Shown here piece after piece: positions 23,263-32,360 of a stretch of DNA of 64,000 bases. The notes under the pieces were generated by a model that was not told the origin of the DNA, did no database searches, and saw nothing but the letters and a program-made list of their open reading frames with translations. A program made the position numbers and the translations under genes. The first letter of the stretch is position 1; each line of letters begins with the position of its first letter. The DNA comes from Paenibacillus terrae (lineage in GTDB: Bacteria; Bacillota; Bacilli; Paenibacillales; Paenibacillaceae): positions 1 through 64,000 of the forward strand of contig NZ_JTHP01000008.1 of the NCBI RefSeq assembly GCF_000943545.1, given 5' to 3'.

Positions 23263-23541
23263 ATGAATGTCTATTTATTTGTTGTCCTTGTTTTAATCCT
23301 TGCTGGCAGCTTACTGTTTAACATCTTTAAGAGATCTAGAGGAAAGGACAGCAAAGCCCCAGATATAGTAACCATTATAGGACTTGTTTTTGCAGTCGCT
23401 TTGGGTATAACTCCTGTATTCCTTAGCGGACTACAGGCGTGGACATGGCATACAACAGTCCTTATTGTTGGATGTGCAGTCGTTATCGTTCGCATCCTGT
23501 ATAGCTGGAGTAAAAATAGAAGTCACTCAAAAAATGGCTGA
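23263..23541 (+). CDS. Three-TM small membrane protein, paralog of 22192
   Basis: A 92-aa protein that aligns along its whole length with the one at 22192 (shared APDxVTIIGLV, ALGITPVFLSG and WTWH). ATG after AAGGAGTGATTTA. Maintained intact although its payload is broken, as expected of an orphan immunity gene that protects against relatives still making the toxin; inference. Confidence 0.72.
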   Translation: MNVYLFVVLVLILAGSLLFNIFKRSRGKDSKAPDIVTIIGLVFAVALGITPVFLSGLQAWTWHTTVLIVGCAVVIVRILYSWSKNRSHSKNG

Positions 23542-23599
23542 GGGATAGTTGACTTTGCTCTATAATCGTACTTACTGTGCATTGAAGGGGGATTTTAAA

Positions 23600-23653
23600 A
23601 TGATAGATACTGTGGGAATCGAGTTTTTAGAATCTAACTTGGAAAATGAATAA
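23600..23653 (+). CDS. 17-aa leader peptide
   Basis: MIDTVGIEFLESNLENE, ATG behind the strong GAAGGGGGATTTTAAA. Its last codons overlap the ATG of the next micropeptide by 8 bases, so it probably serves for coupled translation. Alternatively it is the remains of a larger gene. Confidence 0.45.
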   Translation: MIDTVGIEFLESNLENE

Positions 23654-23756
23654 GAAAACTATTTTAATCATTGTCGGAGCCATTTTAGCAATCTTTATTC
23701 TCTGTTTCTTTTTAAACCTATGGGTGGTCAATAACCTACACGTGCCTCCACAATAA
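23646..23756 (+). CDS. Single-TM micropeptide
   Basis: A 36-aa frame: MNKK, a hydrophobic helix (ILIIVGAILAIFILCFFL) and a tail NNLHVPPQ. It lacks a good Shine-Dalgarno but overlaps the 17-codon leader, suggesting reinitiation. Similar in layout and in downstream sequence to the micropeptide at 20690. Confidence 0.5.
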   Translation: MNKKTILIIVGAILAIFILCFFLNLWVVNNLHVPPQ

Positions 23757-23794
23757 AACGTTGAACTATTGTAAGTCCTATAGGAGCTGATATT

Positions 23795-24046
23795 ATGTAT
23801 AATTCATTCACCTCCATATTTTTTGCCGCATTGGCTGCAATTGCCCTCATAACGCTGCCAAAATTAGAAGCTAGGGTGAGTAAGAGAACAATGTTGAAAG
23901 TGAGAATTTCCATAATAACAACAGTCCTGCTGATCGGAGTCGTGTTGTATATCATTGACCCTCAGTGGTGGATCATTGTAGCCTTTGCAATTTTGTTTGT
24001 AACCCTTCCTATTTTTTTATTGAAACGTTGGCGCGAAAAAAGCTGA
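23795..24046 (+). CDS. Three-TM small membrane protein
   Basis: An 83-aa protein with three hydrophobic segments (FTSIFFAALAAIALITL, ISIITTVLLIGVVLYII, WIIVAFAILFVTLPIFLL) and a basic end. ATG follows AGGAGCTGATATT. Last gene of the accessory region; no family recognised. Confidence 0.65.
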   Translation: MYNSFTSIFFAALAAIALITLPKLEARVSKRTMLKVRISIITTVLLIGVVLYIIDPQWWIIVAFAILFVTLPIFLLKRWREKS

Positions 24047-24056
24047 ATCAGAAAAA

Positions 24057-24083
24057 AAGCCTTCCTTGTTGATAGGAAGGCTT
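24057..24083. terminator. Bidirectional terminator
   Basis: AAGCCTTCCT/AAGGAAGGCTT-type stem with A tract on the left and T-rich right flank, serving the converging three-TM gene and the ABC transporter operon. Confidence 0.85.
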
Positions 24084-24089
24084 TCCATT

Positions 24090-24917
24090 TTATCCCTTAA
24101 TTGCTCCCTCCGCGATGCCCTCCATAATGAATTTTTGGAAGAACGAATAGATCAGGATAACCGGGATGGAAGTTAGCACAAGTGCGGCCAGAATGAGCGA
24201 CCAGTCCTTGTTATACTCCCCGAACAGCATGTTTGTCGAAAGAATCAGGGTGTAGTGGTTCACATCCGTCAGCATCAACAATGGAAGTAAAAAGTCGTTC
24301 CAAATCCACAGGAAATCCAAAATCGCAATCGTGACAGTGATCGGCAGCAGCAAAGGAAATATAATCCGGAAGAACGTTTGGAACTCATTACAGCCATCCA
24401 TCTGTGCCGATTCCTCCAGCTCACGCGGGATGGATTTAACGAATCCGTGATACAAAAAGATCGCCATATTCACACCCAAACCGATATAGATCAGTGCCAA
24501 ACCATACGTACTGCCTTGGACAGACAAATCCTTTGCCATCCGTGTAAGCGGTATCATAATGGAGTGGAACGGTACCAGCATGGATGCGACAAACAGGAAG
24601 AAGATCGCACTGCTCATTTTTCCCCGTGTACGAGAGAGCTTGTAGCCCGCCAGCGCCGAACAGATCACGATACCGCCTATTCCAATAAAAGAAATGATCG
24701 TGGAATTGAGGGCGCTGTTCAGCAAATGAGTCTGGTGAAAAGCCTGACTGTAATTTTCAAAATGAAGCTTCGTCGGCAGCGACGTAAAGGATGCGAACAT
24801 CTCACCCTGCGTTTTAAAGGAATTAATCACCGCCATGTAGATCGGGAAGAAGGACACCACAGCGCCCACGCAAAGGATCAGGGTAATCAGCAAGGAGTTG
24901 GCTTTTTTCAGACTCAT
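24090..24917 (-). CDS. Carbohydrate ABC transporter permease, MalG type
   Basis: A 275-aa inner-membrane permease with six hydrophobic segments and the cytoplasmic EAA loop (ELEESAQMDGCNEFQTFFRI) that contacts the ATPase. Typical CUT1 family. Its ATG overlaps the stop of the partner permease by 4 bases. No ATPase gene is present, so a shared MsmX/UgpC-type ATPase encoded elsewhere must energise it, as is usual for such Firmicute operons. Confidence 0.95.
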   Translation of the reverse strand: MSLKKANSLLITLILCVGAVVSFFPIYMAVINSFKTQGEMFASFTSLPTKLHFENYSQAFHQTHLLNSALNSTIISFIGIGGIVICSALAGYKLSRTRGKMSSAIFFLFVASMLVPFHSIMIPLTRMAKDLSVQGSTYGLALIYIGLGVNMAIFLYHGFVKSIPRELEESAQMDGCNEFQTFFRIIFPLLLPITVTIAILDFLWIWNDFLLPLLMLTDVNHYTLILSTNMLFGEYNKDWSLILAALVLTSIPVILIYSFFQKFIMEGIAEGAIKG

Positions 24918-25798
24918 GCCTCCACCTCCCTCTTCTTCATCACACGTAACTGGATCAGCGTGAAGATCAGCACGATGGCGAACAAAATAACGGATTTGGC
25001 GCTTGCATAACCATAACGGAAGTTGTTGGAAAACGCCTCCTCATAAATGTTCATCGTAATTACCTGCGTACTGCGCCCCGGTCCTCCGCCAGTCAGTCCA
25101 TAGACGACCTCGTAGACCTTGAAGGCCCCGTTCAGCGTCAGGAAGAAACAGATGGTAATCGCATGGGTAATCATCGGCAGCGTCACACTTCTTAACGTCT
25201 GGAACGCGTTCGCCCCGTCAATAATAGCGGCCTCCTTCAAGCTTTGCGGTACACCTTGAAGCGCAGCCAGATAAATGATCATCATATAGCCGACACCATT
25301 CCAGAGCGATACAATAATGATGGAAAAGAAAGATACCTTCGGATCGCCCAGCCACGATTGGCCCAAAAAGGCGATAGCTGTCTTTTCGGCAATCTGCGGC
25401 AGCACGGAGGAAAACACGAACGTCCACATAAATGCGCTAATAATGGTACTGATCATATTGGGCATAAAAAATATCGTCCGAAAAAATCCTTTGGTACGTG
25501 TACGTGATTCAATCAGCACCGCCAGAGCTAACGCCAGCACATTTTGCAGTACAATCATGACCAGTACATATTTGAGCGTGAACCAGAGGGAATTGAGAAA
25601 ATCCGGGTCTTCCTTCAGCGCCTCGACAAAGTTTCCCAAGCCGATAAAGCTGTAATTCGGATTCAATCCGTTCCAGTCTGTAAAGCTGTAGTACATGCCG
25701 CTGATCGTCGGAATAAGCAGGAAGATGGCGTAAAAGATCAGCGCCGGGGCGGTAAACGCCAGCAGCATCACGTATTTTTTATAGATTTTAAAGGGCAT
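24914..25798 (-). CDS. Carbohydrate ABC transporter permease, MalF/UgpA type
   Basis: A 294-aa permease: N-terminal TM (MLLAFTAPALIFYAIFLLIP), six TM helices in total, EAA loop (LKEAAIIDGANAFQTLRSVT) and the conserved GGPGRSTQVI segment. Forms the heterodimeric channel with the MalG-type protein encoded by the overlapping downstream gene. Middle gene of the solute-binding protein - permease - permease operon. Confidence 0.95.
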   Translation of the reverse strand: MPFKIYKKYVMLLAFTAPALIFYAIFLLIPTISGMYYSFTDWNGLNPNYSFIGLGNFVEALKEDPDFLNSLWFTLKYVLVMIVLQNVLALALAVLIESRTRTKGFFRTIFFMPNMISTIISAFMWTFVFSSVLPQIAEKTAIAFLGQSWLGDPKVSFFSIIIVSLWNGVGYMMIIYLAALQGVPQSLKEAAIIDGANAFQTLRSVTLPMITHAITICFFLTLNGAFKVYEVVYGLTGGGPGRSTQVITMNIYEEAFSNNFRYGYASAKSVILFAIVLIFTLIQLRVMKKREVEA

Positions 25799-25837
25799 GG
25801 AGTCCCCCCCCTCCTGATGTAATTCTATAGGTTTCCG

Positions 25838-27118
25838 TTACTTGTTTACTTTGTTATACGATTTCCATGCCTTATCCAGCGCCTTAATCACGTCATCCTG
25901 CGAGAGCTGGCCTGCATAATAGGATTGCAGCGATTTGCCTGCCTCATCCTTGACCGCTTGCGGGATGGACGGATCTTGATACGACTTGCCTGCTTTCACA
26001 TACTCGGTAGCATCATTGACCCAAGGATAGCTTTTGAACGTATGCACTTTAGAGATTGGGTTGAATTTCAATGATTCATAGAACGCGCTGGAATCCTTGT
26101 CGTCCAACACATAGTTTACAAAATCGAGTGCAACCTCCTTGTTCTTGCTTGTAGAGGATACAGCCAGCGAAGTCGAAGTGGACAGATTGATCAATGTCGC
26201 ATTCGGATCATCATTGATTGGCAGTGGGGCTACTCCAAAATCCATCTTCGGATCAGATTTTAAAATCGTTTCCGCAAACCATGGCCCTTGAATCCACATC
26301 GCTGCTTTCCCCGCAGCAAAGGCCGCCGATCCGTCATCCCCGCCAATTTCCAGCGCCTTGTCTGTACCGTTGCTGTTCACCAGATCAATAATATCGAACA
26401 TACTCTTCATTTCGGAAAAAGAGCCTTTGTCCTGATTCATCCGTTCGATAAAATCCTTGTTCTGTGTGTTCATCATCGCACCCGCTGTCAGCGGCACGAA
26501 TAACTGTGGAATCCAGGATTCCTTGTAGGACAACAGGAACGGCTTCACATTATTCGCTTTGAGCTTCTCGACCACAGCCTTCATTTCGGTCAGCGTTCCC
26601 GGTGGCTTCAAGTCCAGGTCCTTAAATATCTTTTTATTGTACAAGTAGCCCCATGAAATCGTTTCCAAAGGAACAGCCACAACCTTGCCGTCTTTCGTCG
26701 TCACCGAAGGCTTCACGCTATCCATTAATTTGCTGACAAATGGCTGCCCGGACAAGTCCTCCAAATAGCCCGCTTTATAAAACGGAGGAATTTCATTCAC
26801 TGCATGCAGAGCGAACACATCCGGCGCATCGTTGGATGCAAGTCTTGTCTTCAAAATTTGTGCGGCATTGTCGGAAGGCGGCATCTCCAATTGGACCGTA
26901 ACGTCGATATTTTTATCTTTCTTTTCCTTCGCTACGAATGCGTTAATATATTTATCGTAATGCTCCTTCAAACGGGGCTGTGCGATAAACATTTTGAGAT
27001 TAACCGTTTTACCGTCTCCACCGGAACCGCTGCTGTCACTACCTGAAGAATTCGCTCCACACCCGGCCAACAACGTGCCAACCAGCATTGTGCTCAATAC
27101 ACCTTTCCATAATTTCAT
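25838..27118 (-). CDS. Extracellular solute-binding lipoprotein (family 1)
   Basis: A 426-aa lipoprotein with signal peptide and lipobox LLAGC (Cys about residue 20), a Ser/Gly linker and a periplasmic-binding fold typical of CUT1 sugar ABC systems (KAAMWIQGPWFAETIL, LAVSSTSKNKEVALDFVNYVL). First gene of the transporter operon, 39 bp before the permease. A candidate CcpA site overlaps its promoter. The adjacent YesMN-type regulators and GH42 enzyme suggest galactosides, arabinosides or pectin side-chain sugars as ligand. Confidence 0.93.
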   Translation of the reverse strand: MKLWKGVLSTMLVGTLLAGCGANSSGSDSSGSGGDGKTVNLKMFIAQPRLKEHYDKYINAFVAKEKKDKNIDVTVQLEMPPSDNAAQILKTRLASNDAPDVFALHAVNEIPPFYKAGYLEDLSGQPFVSKLMDSVKPSVTTKDGKVVAVPLETISWGYLYNKKIFKDLDLKPPGTLTEMKAVVEKLKANNVKPFLLSYKESWIPQLFVPLTAGAMMNTQNKDFIERMNQDKGSFSEMKSMFDIIDLVNSNGTDKALEIGGDDGSAAFAAGKAAMWIQGPWFAETILKSDPKMDFGVAPLPINDDPNATLINLSTSTSLAVSSTSKNKEVALDFVNYVLDDKDSSAFYESLKFNPISKVHTFKSYPWVNDATEYVKAGKSYQDPSIPQAVKDEAGKSLQSYYAGQLSQDDVIKALDKAWKSYNKVNK

Positions 27119-27257
27119 GCAAAATGACCTCCCCTATTTTGAAAATAACTGTGACCCACTGGAAATCCGTTGTTACTCAAAGCAGCTATGCTGCCGTCTT
27201 TACCTCTGATGACGCTTAAAGCTCCATAGAGGCTAAATTCCTTTGTACTACTTGTTT

Positions 27258-27271
27258 TGTATACGCTTTCA
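27258..27271. promoter_or_regulatory. Candidate CcpA (cre) site at the transporter promoter
   Basis: TGTATACGCTTTCA fits the cre consensus TGWAANCGNTNNCW at 13 of 14 positions. It abuts a minus-strand TATAAT (27271-27276), as expected for glucose repression. Confidence 0.55.
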
Positions 27272-27359
27272 TTATAGGGTGGGAGGTCACTTCTGCCATT
27301 GGACACCATTAGCCTGTTGGGTTGGATTTTTTTAAACTACGGCTGTTATCATCTCCACA

Positions 27360-28427
27360 TCATTGCTCCTTTCTCATTTCACCGGGCGCCATGCCAAAGT
27401 GCTTTTTAAACACCCGATAGAAATACGATACGTCCTCATATCCCGCCATCTCCGCCACCGCTCTAATCGAAATCTGTTTATCTGCCAGCCACTCGCGCGC
27501 TTTTTCCATTCTCCGCTGCACGATATAGTCCGTTACATTTTGACCATACTCCTGCTTGAATACCTTGCTCATATACTCCTTGCTGACAAAAAAGTTTTTC
27601 GCCAGTTGCTCCAGTGTAATCGGCTCGGCAAAGTGGCTGTCCATATAGCACCGCACCTCCTCCAGATTCAGCTTGTTCTTATACTTCCGCTGCCGAATGA
27701 GCTGCTCCAGCTCCTGCACATAACATGCTGACACGAACTCCAGCGCACGATCCGCAGAGGATAGCGTGTCCTGCGAAAGCGGAAATCCAGCCTTGGCAGT
27801 GGGCGTATCCAGCCCGTTGGACGCTGCCAGCTCTTTAAGCTGGGAAAGAAGCTCCTGCACCAGCCTGCCCAGCATATGTGGACCGGGTTCCCCGTAGCTC
27901 TCCAGCTCCTGCAAGACCTGCTTACATGTCATTTGTACGCCTTCCCGGTTCAGCTCATTAAAATAAAGCCGCAGCAGTTGCTTATACCGGGACAGCTTGT
28001 GGAAGAACTCATAGTCCAGCTCTGCCACTTCCTGCTGCTGTTCCGCTGCCTTGGCCTCCAGATCATCTTTGCATTTAAGCAGCACCGCATTCAGCTCGAC
28101 GGGATTGACGGGCTTCAGCAAGTAATCGACGGCCTTGTACCGAATGGCATGTTTGGCATATGCGAAGTCGTCATAGCCGCTCACGACAATGATTTTCATA
28201 TCGGGAAAATGGTTATTCAGCGCTTGCAGCAGCTCCACTCCGTCCGCACCCGGCATACGCATGTCGGTAATCACAATCTGCGGGGATAATTCCCCGGCCA
28301 GCCTGAACGCCTCATCCCCGTCCTCAGCCTCGCCAACCACCGACATTCCAAGCCTTTCCCATGCGCCAAATGTCTTTAGAATATCCCGGTTCCACGGCTC
28401 ATCGTCGACAATTAATACCCGGATCAT
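27360..28427 (-). CDS. YesN-type response regulator, AraC family output
   Basis: A 355-aa protein with a receiver domain at residues 1-120 (VDDEP acidic pocket, Asp in ITDMRMPG, Lys in LLKPV), a helical linker, and a C-terminal AraC double HTH (residues about 255-353: ITLEQLAKNFFVSKEYMSKVFK, RAVAEMAGYEDVSYFYRVFKKHFG). Partner of the kinase whose gene overlaps it by 4 bases. By analogy with the Bacillus yes and lplABC systems it should activate the neighbouring sugar transporter operon. Confidence 0.93.
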   Translation of the reverse strand: MIRVLIVDDEPWNRDILKTFGAWERLGMSVVGEAEDGDEAFRLAGELSPQIVITDMRMPGADGVELLQALNNHFPDMKIIVVSGYDDFAYAKHAIRYKAVDYLLKPVNPVELNAVLLKCKDDLEAKAAEQQQEVAELDYEFFHKLSRYKQLLRLYFNELNREGVQMTCKQVLQELESYGEPGPHMLGRLVQELLSQLKELAASNGLDTPTAKAGFPLSQDTLSSADRALEFVSACYVQELEQLIRQRKYKNKLNLEEVRCYMDSHFAEPITLEQLAKNFFVSKEYMSKVFKQEYGQNVTDYIVQRRMEKAREWLADKQISIRAVAEMAGYEDVSYFYRVFKKHFGMAPGEMRKEQ

Positions 28428-30220
28428 CCATTTCCCTCCCCTGCTGATGTGAATGGAATGCGGATGGTGACACGTGTACCGATTCCTGGCTCACTGTCTA
28501 TCGTCACCCCGTAATTCACTCCAAAATTCATCCGTATCCGTGAAGCCACATTGCTTAATCCGATATGGCTACCCTGCGCCCAGATCGGCTCCTCCGATGC
28601 ATGTTCCAGCCGTGCCCGTACTTCTTCCAGTCTGTCGGGTGCCATGCCGCTACCATTATCGCAGACTGTAATGCATAGGTCTTCTTTCATAATCTCCACC
28701 CGGATTCCCACCCGCCATGCTCCCGCCTTACGATCCAGACCGTGCTGAAACGCATTTTCCAGCAACGGCTGAAGCGACAGCTTGGGCAGACGAACATCCA
28801 GCGCCTGTTCATCGGTCTCCACCTGAAACACCAGTCGTTGCGGAAACCGCCGCTGTTGGATGCGCATATAGTGGCCTACATGGTCAATTTCCGCGCGTAA
28901 AGAGGCCATATCCTGCGGCTCCCGTACCACATAGCGGAACATCTCACTCAGCGACCGAATCACCTCATACGTGTCCTCCGGCTTTTGGGAAAATACCATG
29001 CTTCCGATCATTTGCAGCGTATTTTGCAGAAAATGGGGGTGAATCTGCGCCTGGAGCGCTTTTAGCTCAGCCGTCTTTTTTTGCAAATTCATACTGTATT
29101 CCGTCTGGATATGCTCGCGGATTCGTCCTGCCATACCATGCAGACTTCTTTCCAGCAACCCAATCTCATCCGGGCGTATACTGGGTTCTCCAGCAGGTCC
29201 CTTGATCATATCCAGTTCCTGCACCGAACGCGCCAAATGAACAATCGGACGTGCAGTACGCCAGGCAATAAAAACAGCAATGCAGATCGAAACCAATATG
29301 GAGATCCCGCCTATAATAATACCGTACAGCATGGTCGAAAAAGCGCTGTGGTTAATGGAGGAAGTAGGTACGATTTTGACCAGCCGCAGCCCTACCACAT
29401 CCAAATCATTATAAAATACATAATTACCGGCTGTCTTGATCATTCCCGGACCCGGCCGAACATCACGCAGTGCTGTTAGTACCTCCGCAGGAGGCGACTG
29501 GTGGACCTGCGACGGATACATCACCTTTCCATCTGAACCTGTAATAAAAACCTGATGCTGGTCTCCCCGCCCCAGCAACCCCAGCGTCTGATCGAATTGG
29601 GACCACAGCACATCCAGCGAAATAGCTCCCGTCTGCTTCTGATCTTCAAAACGCCGAATACTGCGCGTCAGTGTAAATCGTTCCGGGGCAGCGTGGCTTG
29701 TGCGAATCGAATAATCCTTATTCGCTTTCCACATCTCGGCATACTGAGGGGGTATACCGTTCACCGTCGTAATGTCATTTTGCATACCATTGAAGGTAAA
29801 CAGCGTTTGCGGCTGCTTTAAATAGAGCTGGATGCCGATCACATGGCTCCCGGCCGAATAATATACATTCGCCAGCGTATTGAGCATTTTTCGCTGTGCA
29901 TTAAATTGGCTGGAAAGATTGCCCGGCTCACGCTCATTCAAATAATCACTCAGATCGGGGCTGATCTGAATGCTGTAAATCAGATGGTTCAGACGATCTA
30001 ACTGGTCACTAACATAGATTCCCGTCCATTTCATATTGGACATATTCGTCTCCACCACTTCGGTTTCCATCGACGCTCTGCTTTTTTCCGCAGCCAGCGC
30101 CGTGACGGCAATAACCGGCAGCACAGAAAGGACGATCATTGTCAAAATCAGCTTGAGTTGAATGCTGCGTCGATACGGGGCTGTCAGTGCCCGAAACCAG
30201 CGGACTACTCGGGTTGGCAT
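28424..30220 (-). CDS. YesM-type sensor histidine kinase
   Basis: A 598-aa membrane kinase: N-terminal TM (LILTMIVLSVLPVIAVTALA), a large extracytoplasmic sensing domain (about 45-290), a second TM (MLYGIIIGGISILVSICIAVF), HAMP, then the His_kinase domain of the LytS/YesM class (phospho-His in IHPHFLQNTLQ, about residue 390) and the ATP-binding domain (NGSGMAPDRL, GIGLSNV-like GSHIGLSNVASR). Cotranscribed with the YesN-type regulator. Probably senses an extracellular sugar, perhaps through the solute-binding protein. Confidence 0.93.
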   Translation of the reverse strand: MPTRVVRWFRALTAPYRRSIQLKLILTMIVLSVLPVIAVTALAAEKSRASMETEVVETNMSNMKWTGIYVSDQLDRLNHLIYSIQISPDLSDYLNEREPGNLSSQFNAQRKMLNTLANVYYSAGSHVIGIQLYLKQPQTLFTFNGMQNDITTVNGIPPQYAEMWKANKDYSIRTSHAAPERFTLTRSIRRFEDQKQTGAISLDVLWSQFDQTLGLLGRGDQHQVFITGSDGKVMYPSQVHQSPPAEVLTALRDVRPGPGMIKTAGNYVFYNDLDVVGLRLVKIVPTSSINHSAFSTMLYGIIIGGISILVSICIAVFIAWRTARPIVHLARSVQELDMIKGPAGEPSIRPDEIGLLERSLHGMAGRIREHIQTEYSMNLQKKTAELKALQAQIHPHFLQNTLQMIGSMVFSQKPEDTYEVIRSLSEMFRYVVREPQDMASLRAEIDHVGHYMRIQQRRFPQRLVFQVETDEQALDVRLPKLSLQPLLENAFQHGLDRKAGAWRVGIRVEIMKEDLCITVCDNGSGMAPDRLEEVRARLEHASEEPIWAQGSHIGLSNVASRIRMNFGVNYGVTIDSEPGIGTRVTIRIPFTSAGEGNG

Positions 30221-30250
30221 AGCAATGCTCTCCTCTGTTCAGCCATATGC

Positions 30251-30277
30251 GAAAACGCCCCGCTATACGCAGGGGCG
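30251..30277 (-). terminator. Terminator of the GH42 gene
   Basis: CGCCCC (30256-30261) pairs with GGGGCG (30272-30277). The A residues at 30252-30255 give TTTT on the minus strand. It separates the glycosidase from the two-component system. Confidence 0.65.
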
Positions 30278-30353
30278 CTCATTTTCCGGGTATTCCCGGC
30301 AGGACACATATATGATTTCATTCATATGTCAATTTCAGCTCATTACTCATCAT

Positions 30354-32360
30354 TTACGCTTCTTCGATAATTATAACACTCCAAGGCTCTAATTGAAGCG
30401 TTTGTCCTTGAGTAACTGTCTGCTCCCCGATCAGCTCCTTGCCGTCTCCATGCGGATACATAACTGAGCCTGCTTGTTCGGAATAGTTAAAATAATACCG
30501 AACCGTCCGTTCCAGCTCATTCGTACCGGATTTAACAATGATCGGATACGACGCTTCTTGATCCGCTCCCCACACTCCCGCCTGCTTCGCGACAGAACGG
30601 AACAGCTCACGAATGACCGCCGGGCTTACGACACAGCCGATGTAGGTCGCCGTTCCCTGACCATAGCGGTTTTGCGTAATTGCAGCATATTTGCCCCAAT
30701 GCGGATGGTCGTAATAGGCCAACACCTCGGCAGTTGTCGGTGTAATCAGCTCCATCCACGTATCCACCTGATTCTCCTCTGCTGCCACTTCAAAAGGATT
30801 ATCCTTGAGCGTTACATTCTTCGGCTCCACGAACAGGCTGTAATGAATGCCGCAAGCTTCGCTAATCACGCCCGGCTGCCGGGAAGTTCTCACCTGCACA
30901 TGCTCATCGGTAAACCCGCTTCTGAACGTGTAAACCACATGACCGCCGTTTTCCACATATCGATTCAGCTTTTCCAGTAACGCATTCGGTGCAGAGTAGA
31001 GAACGGGTACGATCAAGAGATCATAGTCGTCAAATGACTCTGTACCCGGATGAACGATATCCGTACCGATATTCAGCTTATACAGCTCGTCATACAAGCG
31101 ACGTACAATGTCATTGTAATTCAGCGGACTATTCATATTGAACTTGAACCAGTCAATCGACGTTAACGCTTCGTTACTGACGAGGATCGCTGTCTTGTTT
31201 TTCTTTTTCAGGTTTACCAGATGAGGGGATAATCTTGCAAAATCCTTCCCAATCGTCTGTGCTTCCTCATAGACAGGATTGGGTTCAAAATCATGACTCA
31301 GCAGTCCCTTCCAGTAGGTTTCGAAGGAATTATGGATGGAATGCCAATGCCAGTAGGCCACCATATTGGCCCCGGAAGCCAGATGACTGAACGCTTGCAG
31401 TCGCAATTGTCCCGGATAAGGAACCCAATGGGTAAAAGCCTGCGCTTCCGTTTCCAGCACCAGATAATTATTATTCTTCGTGGAGCGCGCCACATCACCA
31501 CCGAAGGAAATTTCAATCCCGGTCAAATCATCCTGTGTTGGATGGTAAATATCCACTCCCGTCACATCGAATGCTTGGGATGCCGCAAAATGATCCACAT
31601 CCCGCTGAATGCCGAAGGAATGGCCTCTCCACTCAAAATCAAAGTTTTGCGTAACAAACTGATCTTCCCGCTTGTATTCATTCACGAGCGCGACCTGCCA
31701 GGCGAGGAAATCCGTGACCAGCTTGCGCTGGAATTGGGAAAATGCTGCGCCCAAGCTTCCATTAATCGTCCCAACCACGGAAGGGAAATCCTCCCAGCTA
31801 TTGATCCGATTGCTCCAGTAATCAAGTCCGAATTTGCGGTTCAGCTCTTCCAGTGATTCAAACTGCTCACGCAAATGCTTAACGAATCGCAATTGTACAT
31901 TCGGCCCGCTTGTGTTGTAATGCTTCGTTTCGTTATCCGTCTGAAAACCGATTACCGCCGGATGCTGACTCACCCGCCCAATCAGCTTGCGTATAATTCG
32001 CTCGGCATGGAACAGGTACACCGGGTTCGTAATGTCCATAATCTGACGGGCCCCGTATTTCCCCGGTCCCTGAGGAGTTGTCGCCAATACGTCAGGATGC
32101 TCCTTGACCAGCCATGTCGGTACGGCATAGGTGGGCGTGCCTACAATGACCTCAATGCCCGCCTTATGCATTGCATCCAGCACCCGATCCACGGAGGTGA
32201 AATCAAACACTCCGTTTTGCGGTTCATGCGTACTCCAGGTGGATTCGGCAATTCGAACCACGTTGATGCCCGCATCCTTCATCATTTGAATATCTTGGTC
32301 CAGACGGTCATAAGGCATATATTCATCATAATAAGCAACACCATACAGCAGCTTTTTCAT
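30354..32360 (-). CDS. GH42 beta-galactosidase / arabinopyranosidase
   Basis: A 668-aa intracellular glycoside hydrolase of family 42. The N-terminal TIM barrel has the acid/base in FQTDNETKHYN (Glu144) and the likely nucleophile in YLVLETEAQ (Glu303 or Glu305); a trimerisation domain (residues about 395-600) and a small C-terminal beta domain follow. The ATG at 32360 (MKKLLYGVAYY) is chosen because GGAGGACGACTTG precedes it; five extra codons are possible upstream. Together with YesMN-type regulators and the transporter it resembles the B. subtilis yes locus with YesZ, but no rhamnogalacturonan lyases are present. Confidence 0.93.
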   Translation of the reverse strand: MKKLLYGVAYYDEYMPYDRLDQDIQMMKDAGINVVRIAESTWSTHEPQNGVFDFTSVDRVLDAMHKAGIEVIVGTPTYAVPTWLVKEHPDVLATTPQGPGKYGARQIMDITNPVYLFHAERIIRKLIGRVSQHPAVIGFQTDNETKHYNTSGPNVQLRFVKHLREQFESLEELNRKFGLDYWSNRINSWEDFPSVVGTINGSLGAAFSQFQRKLVTDFLAWQVALVNEYKREDQFVTQNFDFEWRGHSFGIQRDVDHFAASQAFDVTGVDIYHPTQDDLTGIEISFGGDVARSTKNNNYLVLETEAQAFTHWVPYPGQLRLQAFSHLASGANMVAYWHWHSIHNSFETYWKGLLSHDFEPNPVYEEAQTIGKDFARLSPHLVNLKKKNKTAILVSNEALTSIDWFKFNMNSPLNYNDIVRRLYDELYKLNIGTDIVHPGTESFDDYDLLIVPVLYSAPNALLEKLNRYVENGGHVVYTFRSGFTDEHVQVRTSRQPGVISEACGIHYSLFVEPKNVTLKDNPFEVAAEENQVDTWMELITPTTAEVLAYYDHPHWGKYAAITQNRYGQGTATYIGCVVSPAVIRELFRSVAKQAGVWGADQEASYPIIVKSGTNELERTVRYYFNYSEQAGSVMYPHGDGKELIGEQTVTQGQTLQLEPWSVIIIEEA

